DNA of 64,000 nucleotides from Histomonas meleagridis (taxonomy: Eukaryota > Parabasalia > Tritrichomonadida > Dientamoebidae): contig WSYJ01000019.1 in the NCBI GenBank assembly GCA_020186115.1, forward strand, positions 54,558-118,557, in the 5' to 3' direction. The position numbers were made by a program, and so were the translations under genes. A model generated the notes under the pieces. The model was not told the origin of the DNA and made no database searches. It saw nothing but the letters and a program-made list of their open reading frames with translations. Position 1 is the first letter of the stretch. The number at the start of each line of letters is the position of its first letter. This document shows positions 1 to 11,079 of the stretch, in pieces.

Positions 1-1411
1 GAAAGTTTGAAAGTTACTGTTAATGAAGTAGATTTAACTTATGATGCTGAAATTCCTCAAATGAAAATCAATATTATCAAAGAAACTAAAATAATAGATG
101 TTATAGTCCCAATTTTGGAATTTAATTATATTAGTGTACCAAAATTTTTAGAAATTACTAATTTATCTACTTTTTCTTCAGATGATTCAAATTATAATGC
201 TTCAGATACTTATTCAGATGATAATGTTAATCATATTACTTCTACTGATACTTCAAATAATGATCCATCAAATAATCCTTCTTTTCCTGATCCTTCTGAT
301 TCAGAGGGTTCAGATGATTCAGATTCCGGAATTGATGATATTAGTGATTTATTACCAGATGATATTATTTATAATAAATTAATTAGTGACTTAAAACTTT
401 GTAGATTACCTGATGATATTAAAGATTTTATTAATAAATGGAAGAATTTGAATAACTTAAATTGTTGGAAACATGAAGATATTAATTTAGCTAAACAACC
501 ATTAATTCATATTATGATTAGAGAAAATAAATGGTGTGCACCAGGTCAATTCCCTTGTCAATGTGAATGTTATAAATTAACTAAATCAGGTAATGATTTG
601 ATTAGTCATATGACTAAAGTTCATAATCATAAACCTGATCAAAATCATTTATATGGTTGCATTAAATATTTAATCAATAATGATTTATATTGGAAATTAA
701 TTTATGAAGAAGATAAACCTGAGTGTTATCGAAATAATGTTTACGTTTGTCCAATACCTAATTGTAAATATTTTTCAAATACAAATAAATCCCTTTTCTC
801 TCATATTACTTATTCTCATAAAGATTTTGAGAAAATGAAGAATTCTATTGGTTGGTTTTGGTCTACAATGTTACAATATGTTAATACTTACGACAAAAAT
901 TCCTTCATGTTTAGATATAATTAAACTTAAAGAAGGTTTTGTTTGTAAATATTGTGAAACATATTGGACTTCTGATTCTAAAGGTTTACATAATCATTGT
1001 AAAAAGAATCATGCATTAAATACTATTGAAGGTACAAATTTACCTTATTATAGAATTAAATGTTGTCCTTTAATGTATTTAAATTTTAATGAAACAGAAT
1101 TAGAAGTAATTAGAAAAGATTTTAAAGATTATGAAGATAAAGTTTTCATGAGTAGAACTATTACAGAAAGAGAAAGATTAGCGGTCAGAGAAATTCCTTT
1201 CATTTTAATTAATGAACAAACAAATGCTATGGAACAAAGACAAAGAAGAGAAGAAAATGACCGTATTAATTTAAATAGAGATTTACAATTACAAGCAATT
1301 CAAAATTCCCGAACATTAAATTTAACTCCTCCAGATCAAATACATCCCCCAGTAAATTTAAATTTAATTAATAATGAATTTGATTTAAATAAAATTAAAA
1401 AATTTAAGTAG
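1..1411 (+). pseudogene. R1 N-terminal region with three zinc fingers
   Basis: Two overlapping frames (1-924 and 848-1411) form one original N-terminal region. The first 60 residues match the segment that follows the repetitive spacer in the other copies. A low-complexity Asp/Ser-rich stretch follows (about 170-360). Finger 1 (about 550-640) is CxC with a distal HMTKVH. Finger 2 (about 741-825) is CPIPNC followed by SHITYSH. Finger 3 (about 937-1010) is CKYC followed by HNHCKKNH and lies in the shifted frame. N-terminal C2H2 fingers in R2-like elements bind the DNA target. By analogy these could choose the insertion site, but this is inferred. The end of the second frame is rich in Arg/Glu/Gln and may be a coiled coil. 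Confidence 0.75.
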
Positions 1412-4269
1412 AGACCAATTATTTATTTTAGCTAGAAAATGGACTTCTGATAATCAAGAACAAGAATCTCAATTTATATCATTACCTAAAACTTGGGGTA
1501 AAAATAAATTTAAAATTAGAGCTAAATTACCAGATTTATTTAAATATAAAATCGAACCTTTAATAGAAATTTGCAAACCTCAAGATTATAATAATTGTAA
1601 TGATGAAGATTTTTATATTTGGGAAGGTTGCCTTTCTAAAATTAATATGTTAATTCGTGATGAATTAAGAGATATTTTAAAAATTCCGTTGAATAAAATG
1701 TTAAACAGAAGGAACACAGTAGTCACTAGCACAGAAGATAGATTAGATCTTCGTAACAAAGAAATGGAGACACATAATTTATGTAAAATTACGTTTTGGT
1801 TAAACAAATTTAAAGATTTATATCATAAGCCTCAATCTCAATTTATTCTTAATACAATGTCTAAACTTCAAGAAAAGATTATTAAAACCATCAATTTCCT
1901 CCCGGATGAAATAAAATCTATTCTTGAAATTAATGAGCCTCAAGATATTATAAATCTAATACAATCAGCGGAAGACTATTATGAAAATAAAATCAAATTC
2001 ATTGATGCTAAAATTAAAGAAAATCAAGTTAGTAATAATAATAAAAAAAATCAAAACTATAAAGGTTTAGTACAAAATCTTTACATGGAAGATCCTAGTA
2101 GATGTTTACGTTGGTTTATCACTAATAATACGACTCCTGAATGTAATTTAAATCCTGAAGATTTTATGATGGAATATGGTAATAATTGGAGTCAAGAAAA
2201 ATTTATTAATGACTCCCAGGAATTTGATTTTAAAGATATTATTAACCCTAATAGTAATGAATTATTATTAAATTATATTTTTGATGATGATAATATTAAA
2301 CATGCAATTTTTTCTAGATCTAATGCGGCTGCTTATGGTCCCGATGGTATTTCTAATTATATTTGGAAATTAGGAGATACTATGACTATTAAATTAATTA
2401 AAATTACTACTAAAATTACTATGTTAACTAAAAAATGTCCTGAATTATTTAAATTAAGTAAAACAATTATGTTATACAAAAAAGGTGATGCTCAAAATCC
2501 TCATTCTTGGAGACCTATTTCTATTACTCCTACTTTTTATCGTATTTGGATGGTATTAATTACCAGAGCATTACAAAATGTTAATAATAATAATCGCTTT
2601 ATAGCTAGATCTCAAAAAGGTTGAATGCAAACTCCTAATGGTACTACAGAACATGCAATAATGATTAATGAATTTATTCAACATGTTTCTAGGAAGAAAG
2701 GAGCAATTTATATTACCTCTATAGATTTCTCTGATGCCTTCGGTTCCATACCTCACTCTCAATTATTTAAAACTTTAAATAATTATGGTTTTGATAAACA
2801 ATTTATAGATCTAATTAAAGCAACTTATAATAATTCTAAAACTAAAATTCGAATTCCTGTTAAAGGGACGTCTGATTTTATACCCATAAATTGTGGAGTA
2901 AAACAAGGTTGTCCTTTTTCACCTTTAGCTTTTAATTTATGTATTGATCCTTTAATTAGGACATTAGAAAATAATAAAATTGATGGATTTCATATTAATG
3001 GTAAATCAATTTGTGCACAAGCCTATGCAGATGATTTAGTATTAATATCGGATACAGAAAAAAGGTATGGAAAATTTAATTAAAACAGTCGAAAGATTTT
3101 GTACTTATACTGATATGAAAATAAATACTTCTAAGTGTAGAACTTTTAATTATATTAATAATAATAATAAAAGAGAAATGGCTATTACTAACTTTAAAAT
3201 TAATAATGAATTAATCCCAATGTTAAATTTAAGAGGAGGTATTACATATTTAGGAATTACTTCTGCTTTAATGAAATCAACTAAAGCTAAAGCTGCTAGA
3301 TATAAAATAATTAAAGCAATAGAAGATATAGGTAATATTTGTTCATCACCCTTAAAATGGAATCAAATGATTGATGCAATCAAAAGATTTATTATTCCTG
3401 CATTAGATTATATATTTTTAAATGAAGCAGTAAATAAATCAGAAATATTAAAATTAGATAAAAGAATTAGATCAGCTTTAAATTCAAATCTTAAAACTTC
3501 TTCATTACCTAAAGATTTCTTTTATACTGCATGGAAAGATGGTGGTGCAGGAATTAATAATTTATATGAAAGACATGATGATTTAATTATTTCTTGTTTT
3601 TTAAAACTTTGGTTCTCGAAAGATACAACTCTAAAAGATATTTTCCGCTCACTTTGTTGGGATGAAAAATCATATAGATTTAAAGATATCGAAGAGATTA
3701 ATTCACATGATAAAAATATTTTCGATGATATCATGAATAATAATATAATGAAGAATACCGGAACATCAAACCTTTTTAGCCGGGTCCTTCAAGTACTTAA
3801 AAGAAATAATTATAAATTATGTCTTTATAATTGTTTAGAGGATGATGAAGAAAATGCTTTATTCTTAAATGATAATAATGAAGACAGCGTTAATTCAGAT
3901 GAAATTACTCTTGAAATTACTTCAATCAATCTTAAATTAGTTTGTCTTCAATCAGATTTCTTAAAAACTATCAATGATTATCATAAAGAAAAACATTATC
4001 ATGACTTGGTGAGTCTTCCACTTAGAGGTCACACATTTAAAACTCTGAAAAATAATAAATTATCTAATTATTTCTTGAATCAATTTACTTCAAAAGCTGA
4101 AGATAATTTAATTAAATTTACAGCTCAAGCTCGAACTAACAGTTTCTTTACCAAGCAATACGCTCGTTTAGCTAATAGAAATATTATATCAAATTGTCCA
4201 TTATGCGGTGCTGAAGATTCTCTTAGACATAAATTAAATGATTGTATAAAAATTATTACATATTTTTAA
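1410..4269 (+). pseudogene. R1 reverse transcriptase domain
   Basis: The frame 1410-3083 holds RT fingers and palm with one TGA stop at 2622-2624. Recognisable blocks are SRSNAAAYGPDGISN (about 2310), RPISITPTFYRIW (about 2512), the motif-A stretch TSIDFSDAFGSIPH (about 2716), GVKQGCPFSP (about 2897) and the catalytic AYADDLVLIS (about 3021). After a frameshift near 3060 the thumb and linker continue in 3067-4269 and end in CPLCGAEDSLRHKLNDC, the CCHC motif typical of RLE-type elements just before the nuclease. RT copies element RNA at the nicked target (target-primed reverse transcription). All key residues are present, but the frame breaks make this copy non-functional as read. Confidence 0.88.
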
Positions 4270-4975
4270 GATTAGACATGATAAAGTTATTAGAGAAATA
4301 CTTGATATGTTAAAGACTAAACCAGGTTTGAGACCTACTATTTACATTGATAATTCAGTTAAAAAAGAGAATAACATCCCAATTCAAAGTGAATTTAGTA
4401 ATCTAAGACCTGATATTTGGTTCATCAAAAATAATCAATATTATATTATAGAAGTTACTATTCCTTATGGGGACTTTAATGAAAATGATGTTAATTCTCT
4501 TGAAATTAGATATACAGGAAAAGTTGATGAATATAAAGATTTATGTAATGATATTAAAAATCAAACAAATAAAGAAGTGAACTTTTACGCAATCGTAATT
4601 TCTTCTTTAGGTGCTTGGTTTAAGAAATCTTTAGAACATTTGAAAACTTTAGCAGGTTCTAAAAGTCTCTTTAAAAGATTTGCTAAAAGAATAACTTTAT
4701 CCACACTTAGAGAATCTCAAAAGCTCATTACTAATGATTATAATAAATTAACTCAAAATAATAGAGATAATAATGCTAACGAGAATAATGATATACAAGA
4801 AGTAGTAAGAGTGCCTGATAATAACATCACACATTCAGATGAAGAAACTGATTCATTCGTTCTATCTGATCATGTAGAGATTGGCTTTAATGATCCTATC
4901 TTTTCAGTTCCTTCATCTGATGTCGAACACATGAACTCTGAAGAATCAAATGACTCAAGTCAGGGGACACTATAG
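4270..4975 (+). pseudogene. R1 restriction-like endonuclease domain
   Basis: From 4307 the frame encodes a C-terminal PD-(D/E)XK nuclease. RPDIW at about 4408 supplies the Asp, and IEVTIPYGD about 20 residues later supplies the acidic/E-x residues. A conserved FYAIVISSLGAWF strand and a basic helix (KRFAKRITLSTLRES) follow. The same set recurs in copies R2 and R4. In R2/R4-type elements this domain nicks the target DNA. It is separated from the CCHC segment by a frameshift near 4270. The last 70 residues are acidic and Ser/Asn-rich, and the stop at about 4973 is followed within 60 bases by the first ORF of another copy. Confidence 0.82.
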
Positions 4976-5026
4976 TAGTAACTGGCTTAACTTGGTTTTT
5001 GTTAACACATAATTTTATAATAATTA

Positions 5027-5400
5027 ATGAATAAATTACACGGGAGGAGATTTTTTATGTTTTTTGCACCTGATTGTTATTGCGCTCAAAAAACCAGATA
5101 TTCAGAATCTACTCTATATGAGGAACAAGATGATGCCATTTTCGACCGAAATGAAAAAATTGATAATTATTATATCATCAATTGGACACGAAAAACGACC
5201 CCCGCCTCTAGAAGACTTAGAAGAATGTCCCAATATCGAAATCGGCCACAACGAAGAAGAATTCATGATCAATGTTAATCCAGATCTCCCTTTCCAAAAC
5301 GAAATACTCTTAATTCGGGGAGCTCATTACAATCCTAACCCAGAACCACGAAATGAATTCACGTCAATATTAATAAATTTAACATATCTTCATATGAATA
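5027..5400 (+). pseudogene. Fragment of retrotransposon ORF-A (next head-to-tail copy)
   Basis: Two overlapping frames (5027-5278 and 5064-5435) together match the better-preserved ORF-A at 12366-12911. The start has a MFFAPDC-like N-terminus just after a purine-rich GGGAGGAGAT stretch. Further on, the stretch NEEEFMINVNPDLPFQNE and LLIRGAHYNPNP corresponds to QQEYEIKFSRNEPFPHEK and LLIKDIHYNPHP of the other copy. The fragment is cut at about 5370 where the ankyrin-gene region begins. The function of ORF-A is unknown; I see no known domain. Its position 52 bases after the R1 stop mirrors copy R2. Confidence 0.7.
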
Positions 5401-5690
5401 TGAGTTTTAATATAAATATCAAAATGATAATTTAAATCATTATTATGATAGAAATAAAAATCTAAATTTTACTTTAACTAGTCATATTAATTTATTCTTA
5501 ATAGATTATTTCACCATTTAGATCTTTAGCTATTAATCAATCAGAGAAATAGAAAAAAAAATATTATTTTATTTTATTCAATGTAAATACATGAAACATA
5601 TCCTTCGTGATTTTTTGAAGGAATTAAATTTCTAGAAATTTTCCTGAAAAGCAATATAATAAAGATTTAACTGGTTGATTGGATTTATAA
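5400..5690. other. AT-rich spacer, no gene seen
   Basis: Low-complexity A/T sequence between the truncated ORF-A and the ankyrin units. No open frame, RNA gene or clear repeat is recognisable. Confidence 0.5.
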
Positions 5691-6189
5691 TATATATACA
5701 ATTTTTGAAATTAATATCAAATCTCAAATATAAATACATATAACATTATCATCATTATTTTGATTAAGAAGCAATTTAACTATTTCAATATTATCATATC
5801 CACATGCTATCATAAGAGCAGTCGCAAATGAAACAAATAATTTATAAATATTCTATATAAATATATAATTATTCAAACAAATTTTAAATATATAACAAAT
5901 AAATATTTTAAATATTCACATCAATTTTATCTTGTTCAAGAAGTAATTTAAATACATCAACATTCCCATTTTCAGTAACTTTCATAAGTGCTGTATTAAA
6001 TATATTTAATAATTTCCAAACATTACAAAAAAATATCAGATTATTCAAGTAAACATTAAATATTTCATATTTACGTCAGTGATATTAACAATACCTTTTT
6101 GCCCAAAAAGTAATTTAACAATTTCATTTTTGCCATATCTCGAAGCCTTTATTAGAGCTGTTTGCAAACATATAAACAAATTCCAAATC

Positions 6190-6240
6190 ACACTTCCGAA
6201 AAAGAAAAATTTCGTACACATATGTCACTTTTTCAATGCA
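6190..6240 (+). repeat. Left terminal inverted repeat of YR element
   Basis: About 50 bases matching, on the other strand, 7239-7189. The outer end reads ACACTTCCGAAAAAG and the inner part includes CACTTTTTCA. Confidence 0.7.
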
Positions 6241-6271
6241 ACAAAAAATATAAAATTTGATCGGCTTTTAT

Positions 6272-7078
6272 TCAAAGTTTCTCATTTAGATTTTCAGCCG
6301 CCATTATATAATCGAATTGCGTATAAGTTAGGAAGCAACTCGAGCGCCATCCTCCCTGGTGCTGAATGGCGGATGGGAATGCACCATTCCTTGCAGCTGT
6401 TTGAGCACCGCTTTTTCTCATTGAATAAGTAGAAAATCTTGAATTGTCGATCCCAATCTCTTTTGTCCATTCTTTGATTCGTGCTCTCACATCCCGTGAT
6501 GTTACAGAAAACTCTGACCTCGTAATGAATAAATTTTGATTATTTGTGTTTTTTCTTATTTTCGAATACCTTTGGAGCCAAACATAACTTGACTGTGAAC
6601 TTGTCGATTTATATGTCATAACCGTCCGACCATTTCCAAATTGGTCGGTCTTCGTTTTGGGAATATAGAGAATGTAGAAGTTTTCTTCAAAATGAATGTG
6701 TTCAATTTTAATGGCAATAACTTCGCTTACTCTCAACATACATTCAAATTGTAGAGAAAACATGGCCAAATTACTTATGTCTAAAAAACAATTCAATTTC
6801 ACTTGTAAAGACATTTTGTCAAAATCATCTGGCTTTATTGCATCAACTGCGTATGGACAGCTTGCTCCCAGTAATGTCCCTTTATAGCTTGTTAATAAAT
6901 TAACGATTAGTTTTTCTTTTGTAATATCTTCTAAATTATTTTTTCTGCAATAATAAGAAATTGCAACAACATATGCTTTCAATGTATTATAGGCAACATT
7001 CTGACTTTTCTTATATTCGAGGAATGCACTTAAAGTAGCTACTGTTGGTGGATAAGGAGGAGGAGAATCTTTGATCAT
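6272..7078 (-). CDS. Tyrosine recombinase / integrase (phage-integrase fold)
   Basis: A 268-residue protein with an N-terminal SAM-like core-binding part (about residues 1-90, with NTLKAYVVAISYYCRK) and a C-terminal catalytic domain. Catalytic signature: Arg in FECMLRVSEV (about 115), Lys in YIPKTKTDQFG (about 140), YSMRKSGAQTAA giving the x-x-R box (about 220), GGWRSS for the H/W position (about 243) and the Tyr in FLTYTQFD (about 252). Tyrosine recombinases cut and rejoin DNA through a 3'-phosphotyrosine. The ATG at 7078 is the first in frame after a stop. A second frame just upstream (7207-7084, MALFHMLSVNF) begins inside the inverted repeat and may be a frameshifted N-terminus. The catalytic part is uninterrupted. 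Confidence 0.82.
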   Translation of the reverse strand: MIKDSPPPYPPTVATLSAFLEYKKSQNVAYNTLKAYVVAISYYCRKNNLEDITKEKLIVNLLTSYKGTLLGASCPYAVDAIKPDDFDKMSLQVKLNCFLDISNLAMFSLQFECMLRVSEVIAIKIEHIHFEENFYILYIPKTKTDQFGNGRTVMTYKSTSSQSSYVWLQRYSKIRKNTNNQNLFITRSEFSVTSRDVRARIKEWTKEIGIDNSRFSTYSMRKSGAQTAARNGAFPSAIQHQGGWRSSCFLTYTQFDYIMAAENLNEKL

Positions 7079-7188
7079 CGAAATTATTGTGATAATCTTT
7101 GCAGGTATGCCTCCTCCGAAGAATCATTGAGTACATGTGATGCGTCATCATTTGTATTTGCAACAAGTTCGTTAAAGTTTACCGAAAG

Positions 7189-7239
7189 CATATGAAAAAG
7201 TGCCATATATGTACGAAATTTATTTTTTTCGGAAGTGTA
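7189..7239 (-). repeat. Right terminal inverted repeat of YR element
   Basis: Inverted partner of 6190-6240, with about five to seven mismatches by eye. It also encodes the possible N-terminal frame of the recombinase. Confidence 0.7.
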
Positions 7240-7559
7240 CAGAATTTGATAAATATAATCAAAAAATATCAAAACATTAAAATAAACTTTAAATAAAACA
7301 AGAATATATTTTTCCATTAATTTCAATATTTTGTTGTTTCAATACAGATTTTATTGTCTCAATGTTATCATTCATCATGAACATATTCGCATTAACTTTA
7401 TTCTGTTCGATATATGGAATTAGAATTAAACCATTTTCAGTTTAATTTAATTCATTCATAAAATAGGCTTCAAATTTCATTCCATCATCGATTAGAAAAG
7501 AAAAGATTTCATAATTAAAATAACGTAAAAACATATTCCCTAAATGTATTAAAACATTA

Positions 7560-8140
7560 TATTTTTTCTATTATGTTTTCATTAAAATATTTAATAATGT
7601 CATTCTTATGAAAATGAATAATGAATATATATATTAGTTTTGAAGTAATGAATAATCAACTTCATTAAATAATGTCTTTTAGATAAAATTAATAATATAA
7701 AATAACGTTTTGTTGTAATAATAATATAAATTCATGTTAATGTCACTTTCAATATAAATAATACAATCTACATAATTTGACAAATATTTGTATTTGAATG
7801 CATACTTGGTCAACTATTTCCATGTAAACGTTTTTTATTGAAATTACGAAGATGCCACTTATGAAGTCAAAATATCTATTTGTAATATTTTACATCATAC
7901 AAAAAGTCGAAACATGAAAAAAATTAAAAATAAGTCAGTATATTTATCAACATAGAATCAGTTTTTTTATATAAAATTTAGAGTTTATATGTTTTAATAG
8001 ATTGGGAATTTAATCATATATATAAATATTAAAAATAGAAATAAAATTTTAAATGCTTAATAATTACATCAAAATTGAGAATTATATGAAATTGATAGTA
8101 CATTTATGTCTTTTTTTGCATAATTTATTACAGTTTGATA
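7560..8140. other. AT-rich region without genes
   Basis: No coherent frame on either strand. It holds only A/T-rich low complexity and the approach to the repeat at 8140-8290. Confidence 0.5.
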
Positions 8141-8290
8141 TAAAAATTATTAATTTTTAACTTTTAATTTTTGGATTTTTTGAAATTTTAAGAAAATTGT
8201 TTTTTGGGCGGTTGTTCTTACATCACAATCAAAAAGTGGGAAATTGTGGGAATAACCGCCAAAAAAGGGGAACAAAAGAGGAACAGTTGG
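8140..8290 (-). repeat. Terminal repeat with hairpin, family shared with 13123-13260
   Basis: Read on the minus strand, this segment matches 13123-13260: TTTGGCGGTTATTCCCACAA, then ACTTTTTGA, GATGTAA and an AACCGCC arm, followed by AAAATTTC. GGCGGTT near 8207 pairs with AACCGCC near 8260, giving a hairpin. It interrupts zinc finger 2 of copy R2, so it is probably the right end of a transposon lying to the left. No partner end was found on that side. Confidence 0.55.
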
Positions 8291-8399
8291 CACACTCCCA
8301 AATATTTCAACGACGCCTATAAATCTCTTCTGTCTCACATCACGGCATCCCATAAGGACTCGAATAATAAAAAATAAGAATTAGGATGGTATTGGACTG

Positions 8400-10067
8400 A
8401 TAATAACATATGCGAAAACTAGAAACATCTTACCTAATGCTTTAAACATATTACAAGATAAAAAAGGATTCATTTGTAAAGTATGTAATATACATTTTGG
8501 TTCAAATAATATTGGTATAGTTAATCATATTAAAAAGCAACATCCAAATTTTGATTATGAGAGTGGAGACATTAGATTTCGAAGAATTAATTGTAAATCA
8601 ATCATAAATTTGGATATCAATGAAGATCTTCAAGAAATAATTGATGAAGACATAAATAAAATGAATGAACAAGTTGATAGATATAGAATAGCAACAGAAA
8701 GAGAAAGATTAAATGTTAGAGAAGAATTATTAATTTTAAATGATAGACAACGATTAAATGCTAATAGAAGAAGAATCAGGGAAAACAACTTAAGAGTTAA
8801 TAGATTAAGAGATCAACAACTTAACCAACAAAATACTAATGAGACAATTAACACAAACATAAATAGTCCACAAACTTCTGAACATGAGGATAATGGTAAT
8901 AGTTCAGAATATAGTTATTCTGAAGAAGAATCATCAAGTGACAATAAAGAAGAAACTAATAATACGAATTTAAATATAAATTACCTTAAAAATCTTACAA
9001 GAGAACAATTATTAGAAGTAGCAAATAAATGGACTGAAGAATGTAATGAACAAAAACTTCAAATGATCTCATTACCAAAAATTCGGGGAAAGAATAAAAC
9101 AAAGATCATCAGAGAAATCCCCAAACTATTCAAATATATAATAAAACATTTAATTAAAATATGTGAACCATTAAATGATAGACCAGAAGACGAAAACTTT
9201 TATATTTGGGAAGGTTGTTTATCTAAAATCAATCTATTAATTAGAGAAGAAATTTGTAATACTTTAAAAATCATCGATAATAAAATGTTACATAAAACTC
9301 AAAGGATAGTTAGAAGTAACAGAAATAGAGAAATTAATATGGAAATGGAAACAGAAATCAAAAATCTTTCTAAATTTAGCACTATCATTAGAAGAATTCA
9401 TCACTTCTATCATAAACAGCAAACACAAATGATATTTAATATGATTAATAGGTTAAAAGATAAACTCATCAAACTTCTACCAAACATCAAAGATGAATTT
9501 AGAAATTGCATTGAAATAAATGAACCCAATGACATTGATAATTCAATGAATATGACAACAGATTATTTAGAAGGTAAACTACAATATATAGAAGCAAGAA
9601 TTAATACGTTACAAACGAATCTAGGAGCTAGAAGAAAAGAGAATTACAAAGATTTAATACAAAACATGTATAGAGAAGATCCTAGAAGATGTCTTAGTTG
9701 GTATGTTATTCCCAATACTACACCAGAATGTAAACTAGAACCAGATAAATTTGTTGAAACATATGGAAAAACATGGAGCAAAGAAAAGCTAATAGAAAAT
9801 AATGAAGAATTTATGTTAGATGAAATTATTGAGGCGGAAGATTATAATAGTTTAATAACGGATTTATATGATGATGAATTAATTGAAGGGGCTATTATGT
9901 CGAGATCGAATATCTCGGCATATGGCCCTGACGGGATTTCAAATCTAATTTGGAAACTTGGAAAGAAATATACAAGAGAAATGATCAAAAACACAATGTG
10001 GGTCACTATGAAATCGAAAAAAATGTCCACAACTTTTAAAAAGAGGAAAAACAGTCATGATATATAA
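8400..10067 (+). pseudogene. R2 zinc finger 3, coiled region and N-terminal RT part
   Basis: The frame is open from about 8385; the first ATG lies well inside, so the true start was upstream and is lost. It encodes finger 3 (FICKVCNIHFG with HIKKQH), a Glu/Arg/Asn-rich probable coiled coil (about 8660-8830), a Ser/Glu-rich linker, the NKWTEECNEQKLQMISLPKI box shared by all copies, and the start of the RT with SRSNISAYGPDGISN (about 9900). A frameshift at about 10040 ends this frame in a run of Lys codons. Confidence 0.78.
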
Positions 10068-11079
10068 AAAAGGTGATATTAATGATCCCTATTCTTGGAG
10101 ACCAATTACTATCACTTTAACGTTTTACAGAATTTGGATGGTCGTTATATCAAGAGCGTTCCAAAACCTAAATAACAGACATAGATTTATATCTAAGTCT
10201 CAAAAAGGTTTTATGCAATATCCAAATGCTACATCGGAACATTCGGTTATGTTAAATGAGTTGATTCAACATGTTTCAAGAAATGAAGGATCAATTTATA
10301 TAACAACTATCGATTCCGCAGATGCATTTGGATCAATACCACACGCTCAAATATTTAAATCAATGAAAGAATAAGGCTTCATCAATCACATCGTTAATTT
10401 AGTCAAAGCATCTTATAAAGACACGACGACAAAGATACAAATCCCATCGAAAGGTTCTTCAGATACGATTTATTTCAATTGTGGAGTTAAACAAGGATGT
10501 CCCCTTTCACCAATCATTTTTAACATTTGTATAGACGCTTTATTAAATAGATTAGAACAACAAACTATTGATGGATTTCATATTAAAGATAAAATCATCT
10601 GTGCACAAGCATATGCAGATGATTTAGTTCTAATCTCAGATACTGAAAGGGGAATGAACAATTTAATCAACACAGTGGAAAGATTCTGCAAATATGCAAA
10701 AATGGAAATACAACCACAAAAATATAGAACCTTCTCTTATATTGATCATAACGATAATCGTTCTTCAGCTGCTACAAAGTTTAAAATTGGTGATAAACTT
10801 ATCCCTATAATTAATATTAGAGGAGGTACTCCATATCTTGGAATAATGACTGCTTTAATGAAAAATACGAGAACAAAATCAGCAGCTTCGGAAATTAACA
10901 AAGCAATATTAGATGTAGGTAGCATTGGCTTAATCTATCTTGTTTTGTTAAATTATGGTATTCTGCAGATAACGAACTATAAGAAATTTTTCGTTATTTA
11001 TGTTGAAACGAAAGATGTTTTAGATATAAAGTTAATATGGAGAATCCTCAAGAAGCTAATGATTTATTTTTTGGTATAA
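10057..11079 (+). pseudogene. R2 RT palm with catalytic YADD
   Basis: Frame 10057-11079 has one TAA at 10372-10374. It covers RPITITLTFYRIW, the motif-A stretch TTIDSADAFGSIPH (Phe replaced by Ser after ID), CGVKQGCPLSP (about 10480) and AYADDLVLIS (about 10611). The last 45 codons lose similarity to R1, which marks a deletion or scramble of the thumb region. Confidence 0.82.

Larger units (their letters stand above)
1..4975 (+). mobile_element. R1: RLE-type non-LTR retrotransposon, cut by window start, degenerate
   Basis: One colinear but broken coding region runs from the first base to 4975. In order it shows an acidic Ser/Asp-rich N-terminal part, three C2H2-like zinc fingers, a reverse transcriptase with the YADD box, a CCHC motif and a PD-(D/E)XK endonuclease. 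This order is that of retrotransposons with a restriction-like endonuclease (R2/R4/NeSL/HERO group), not of APE-type LINEs. At least three frameshifts (about 850-920, 3060, 4270) and an in-frame TGA at 2622 interrupt it, so this copy is probably dead. The first ORF has no ATG near the window start; it is open from base 1 and continues upstream. No LTRs are seen. The precise clade cannot be set without a tree. Confidence 0.88.
6190..7239 (-). mobile_element. Small tyrosine-recombinase element with terminal inverted repeats
   Basis: The ends are inverted repeats of about 50 bases. The left end begins ACACTTCCGAAAAA at 6190, and the same series read on the minus strand from 7239 begins ACACTTCCGAAAAA. 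Both continue with AAATTTCGTACA, then ATATG and CACTTTTTCA, with few mismatches. Between them lies one tyrosine recombinase gene. The element interrupts the ankyrin-repeat gene, whose sequence is found on both sides. A target-site duplication is not obvious. Known eukaryotic YR elements (Cryptons, DIRS, Ngaro) do not have this compact TIR-YR-TIR structure, which makes this copy notable. Confidence 0.72.
5690..7560 (-). pseudogene. Ankyrin-repeat gene remnant, split by a tyrosine-recombinase element
   Basis: Reading the minus strand from about 7560 down, an N-terminal segment (about 7560-7310) contains FLRYFNYEIFSFLIDDG and an EQNKVNANMF stretch like the region before the repeats in trichomonad ankyrin proteins. 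Three ankyrin units follow: about 6172-6073 (QTALIKASRYGKNEIVKLL), 5999-5930 (NTALMKVTENGNVDVFKLL) and 5830-5750 (TALMIACGYDNIEIVKLLL). Each unit is separated by about 75-100 bases of very AT-rich DNA that carries stops, so the gene is either decayed or spaced by intron-like sequence. A 1.05-kb element (6190-7239) sits inside it. Ankyrin repeats mediate protein binding; no specific role can be read here. Confidence 0.7.

Noticed and set aside
182..382. Open plus-strand frame of 66 codons, Ile/Leu/Met-rich
   Set aside because: A shadow of the Asp/Ser-rich region of R1 in another frame; composition explained by GAT/TCA repeats.
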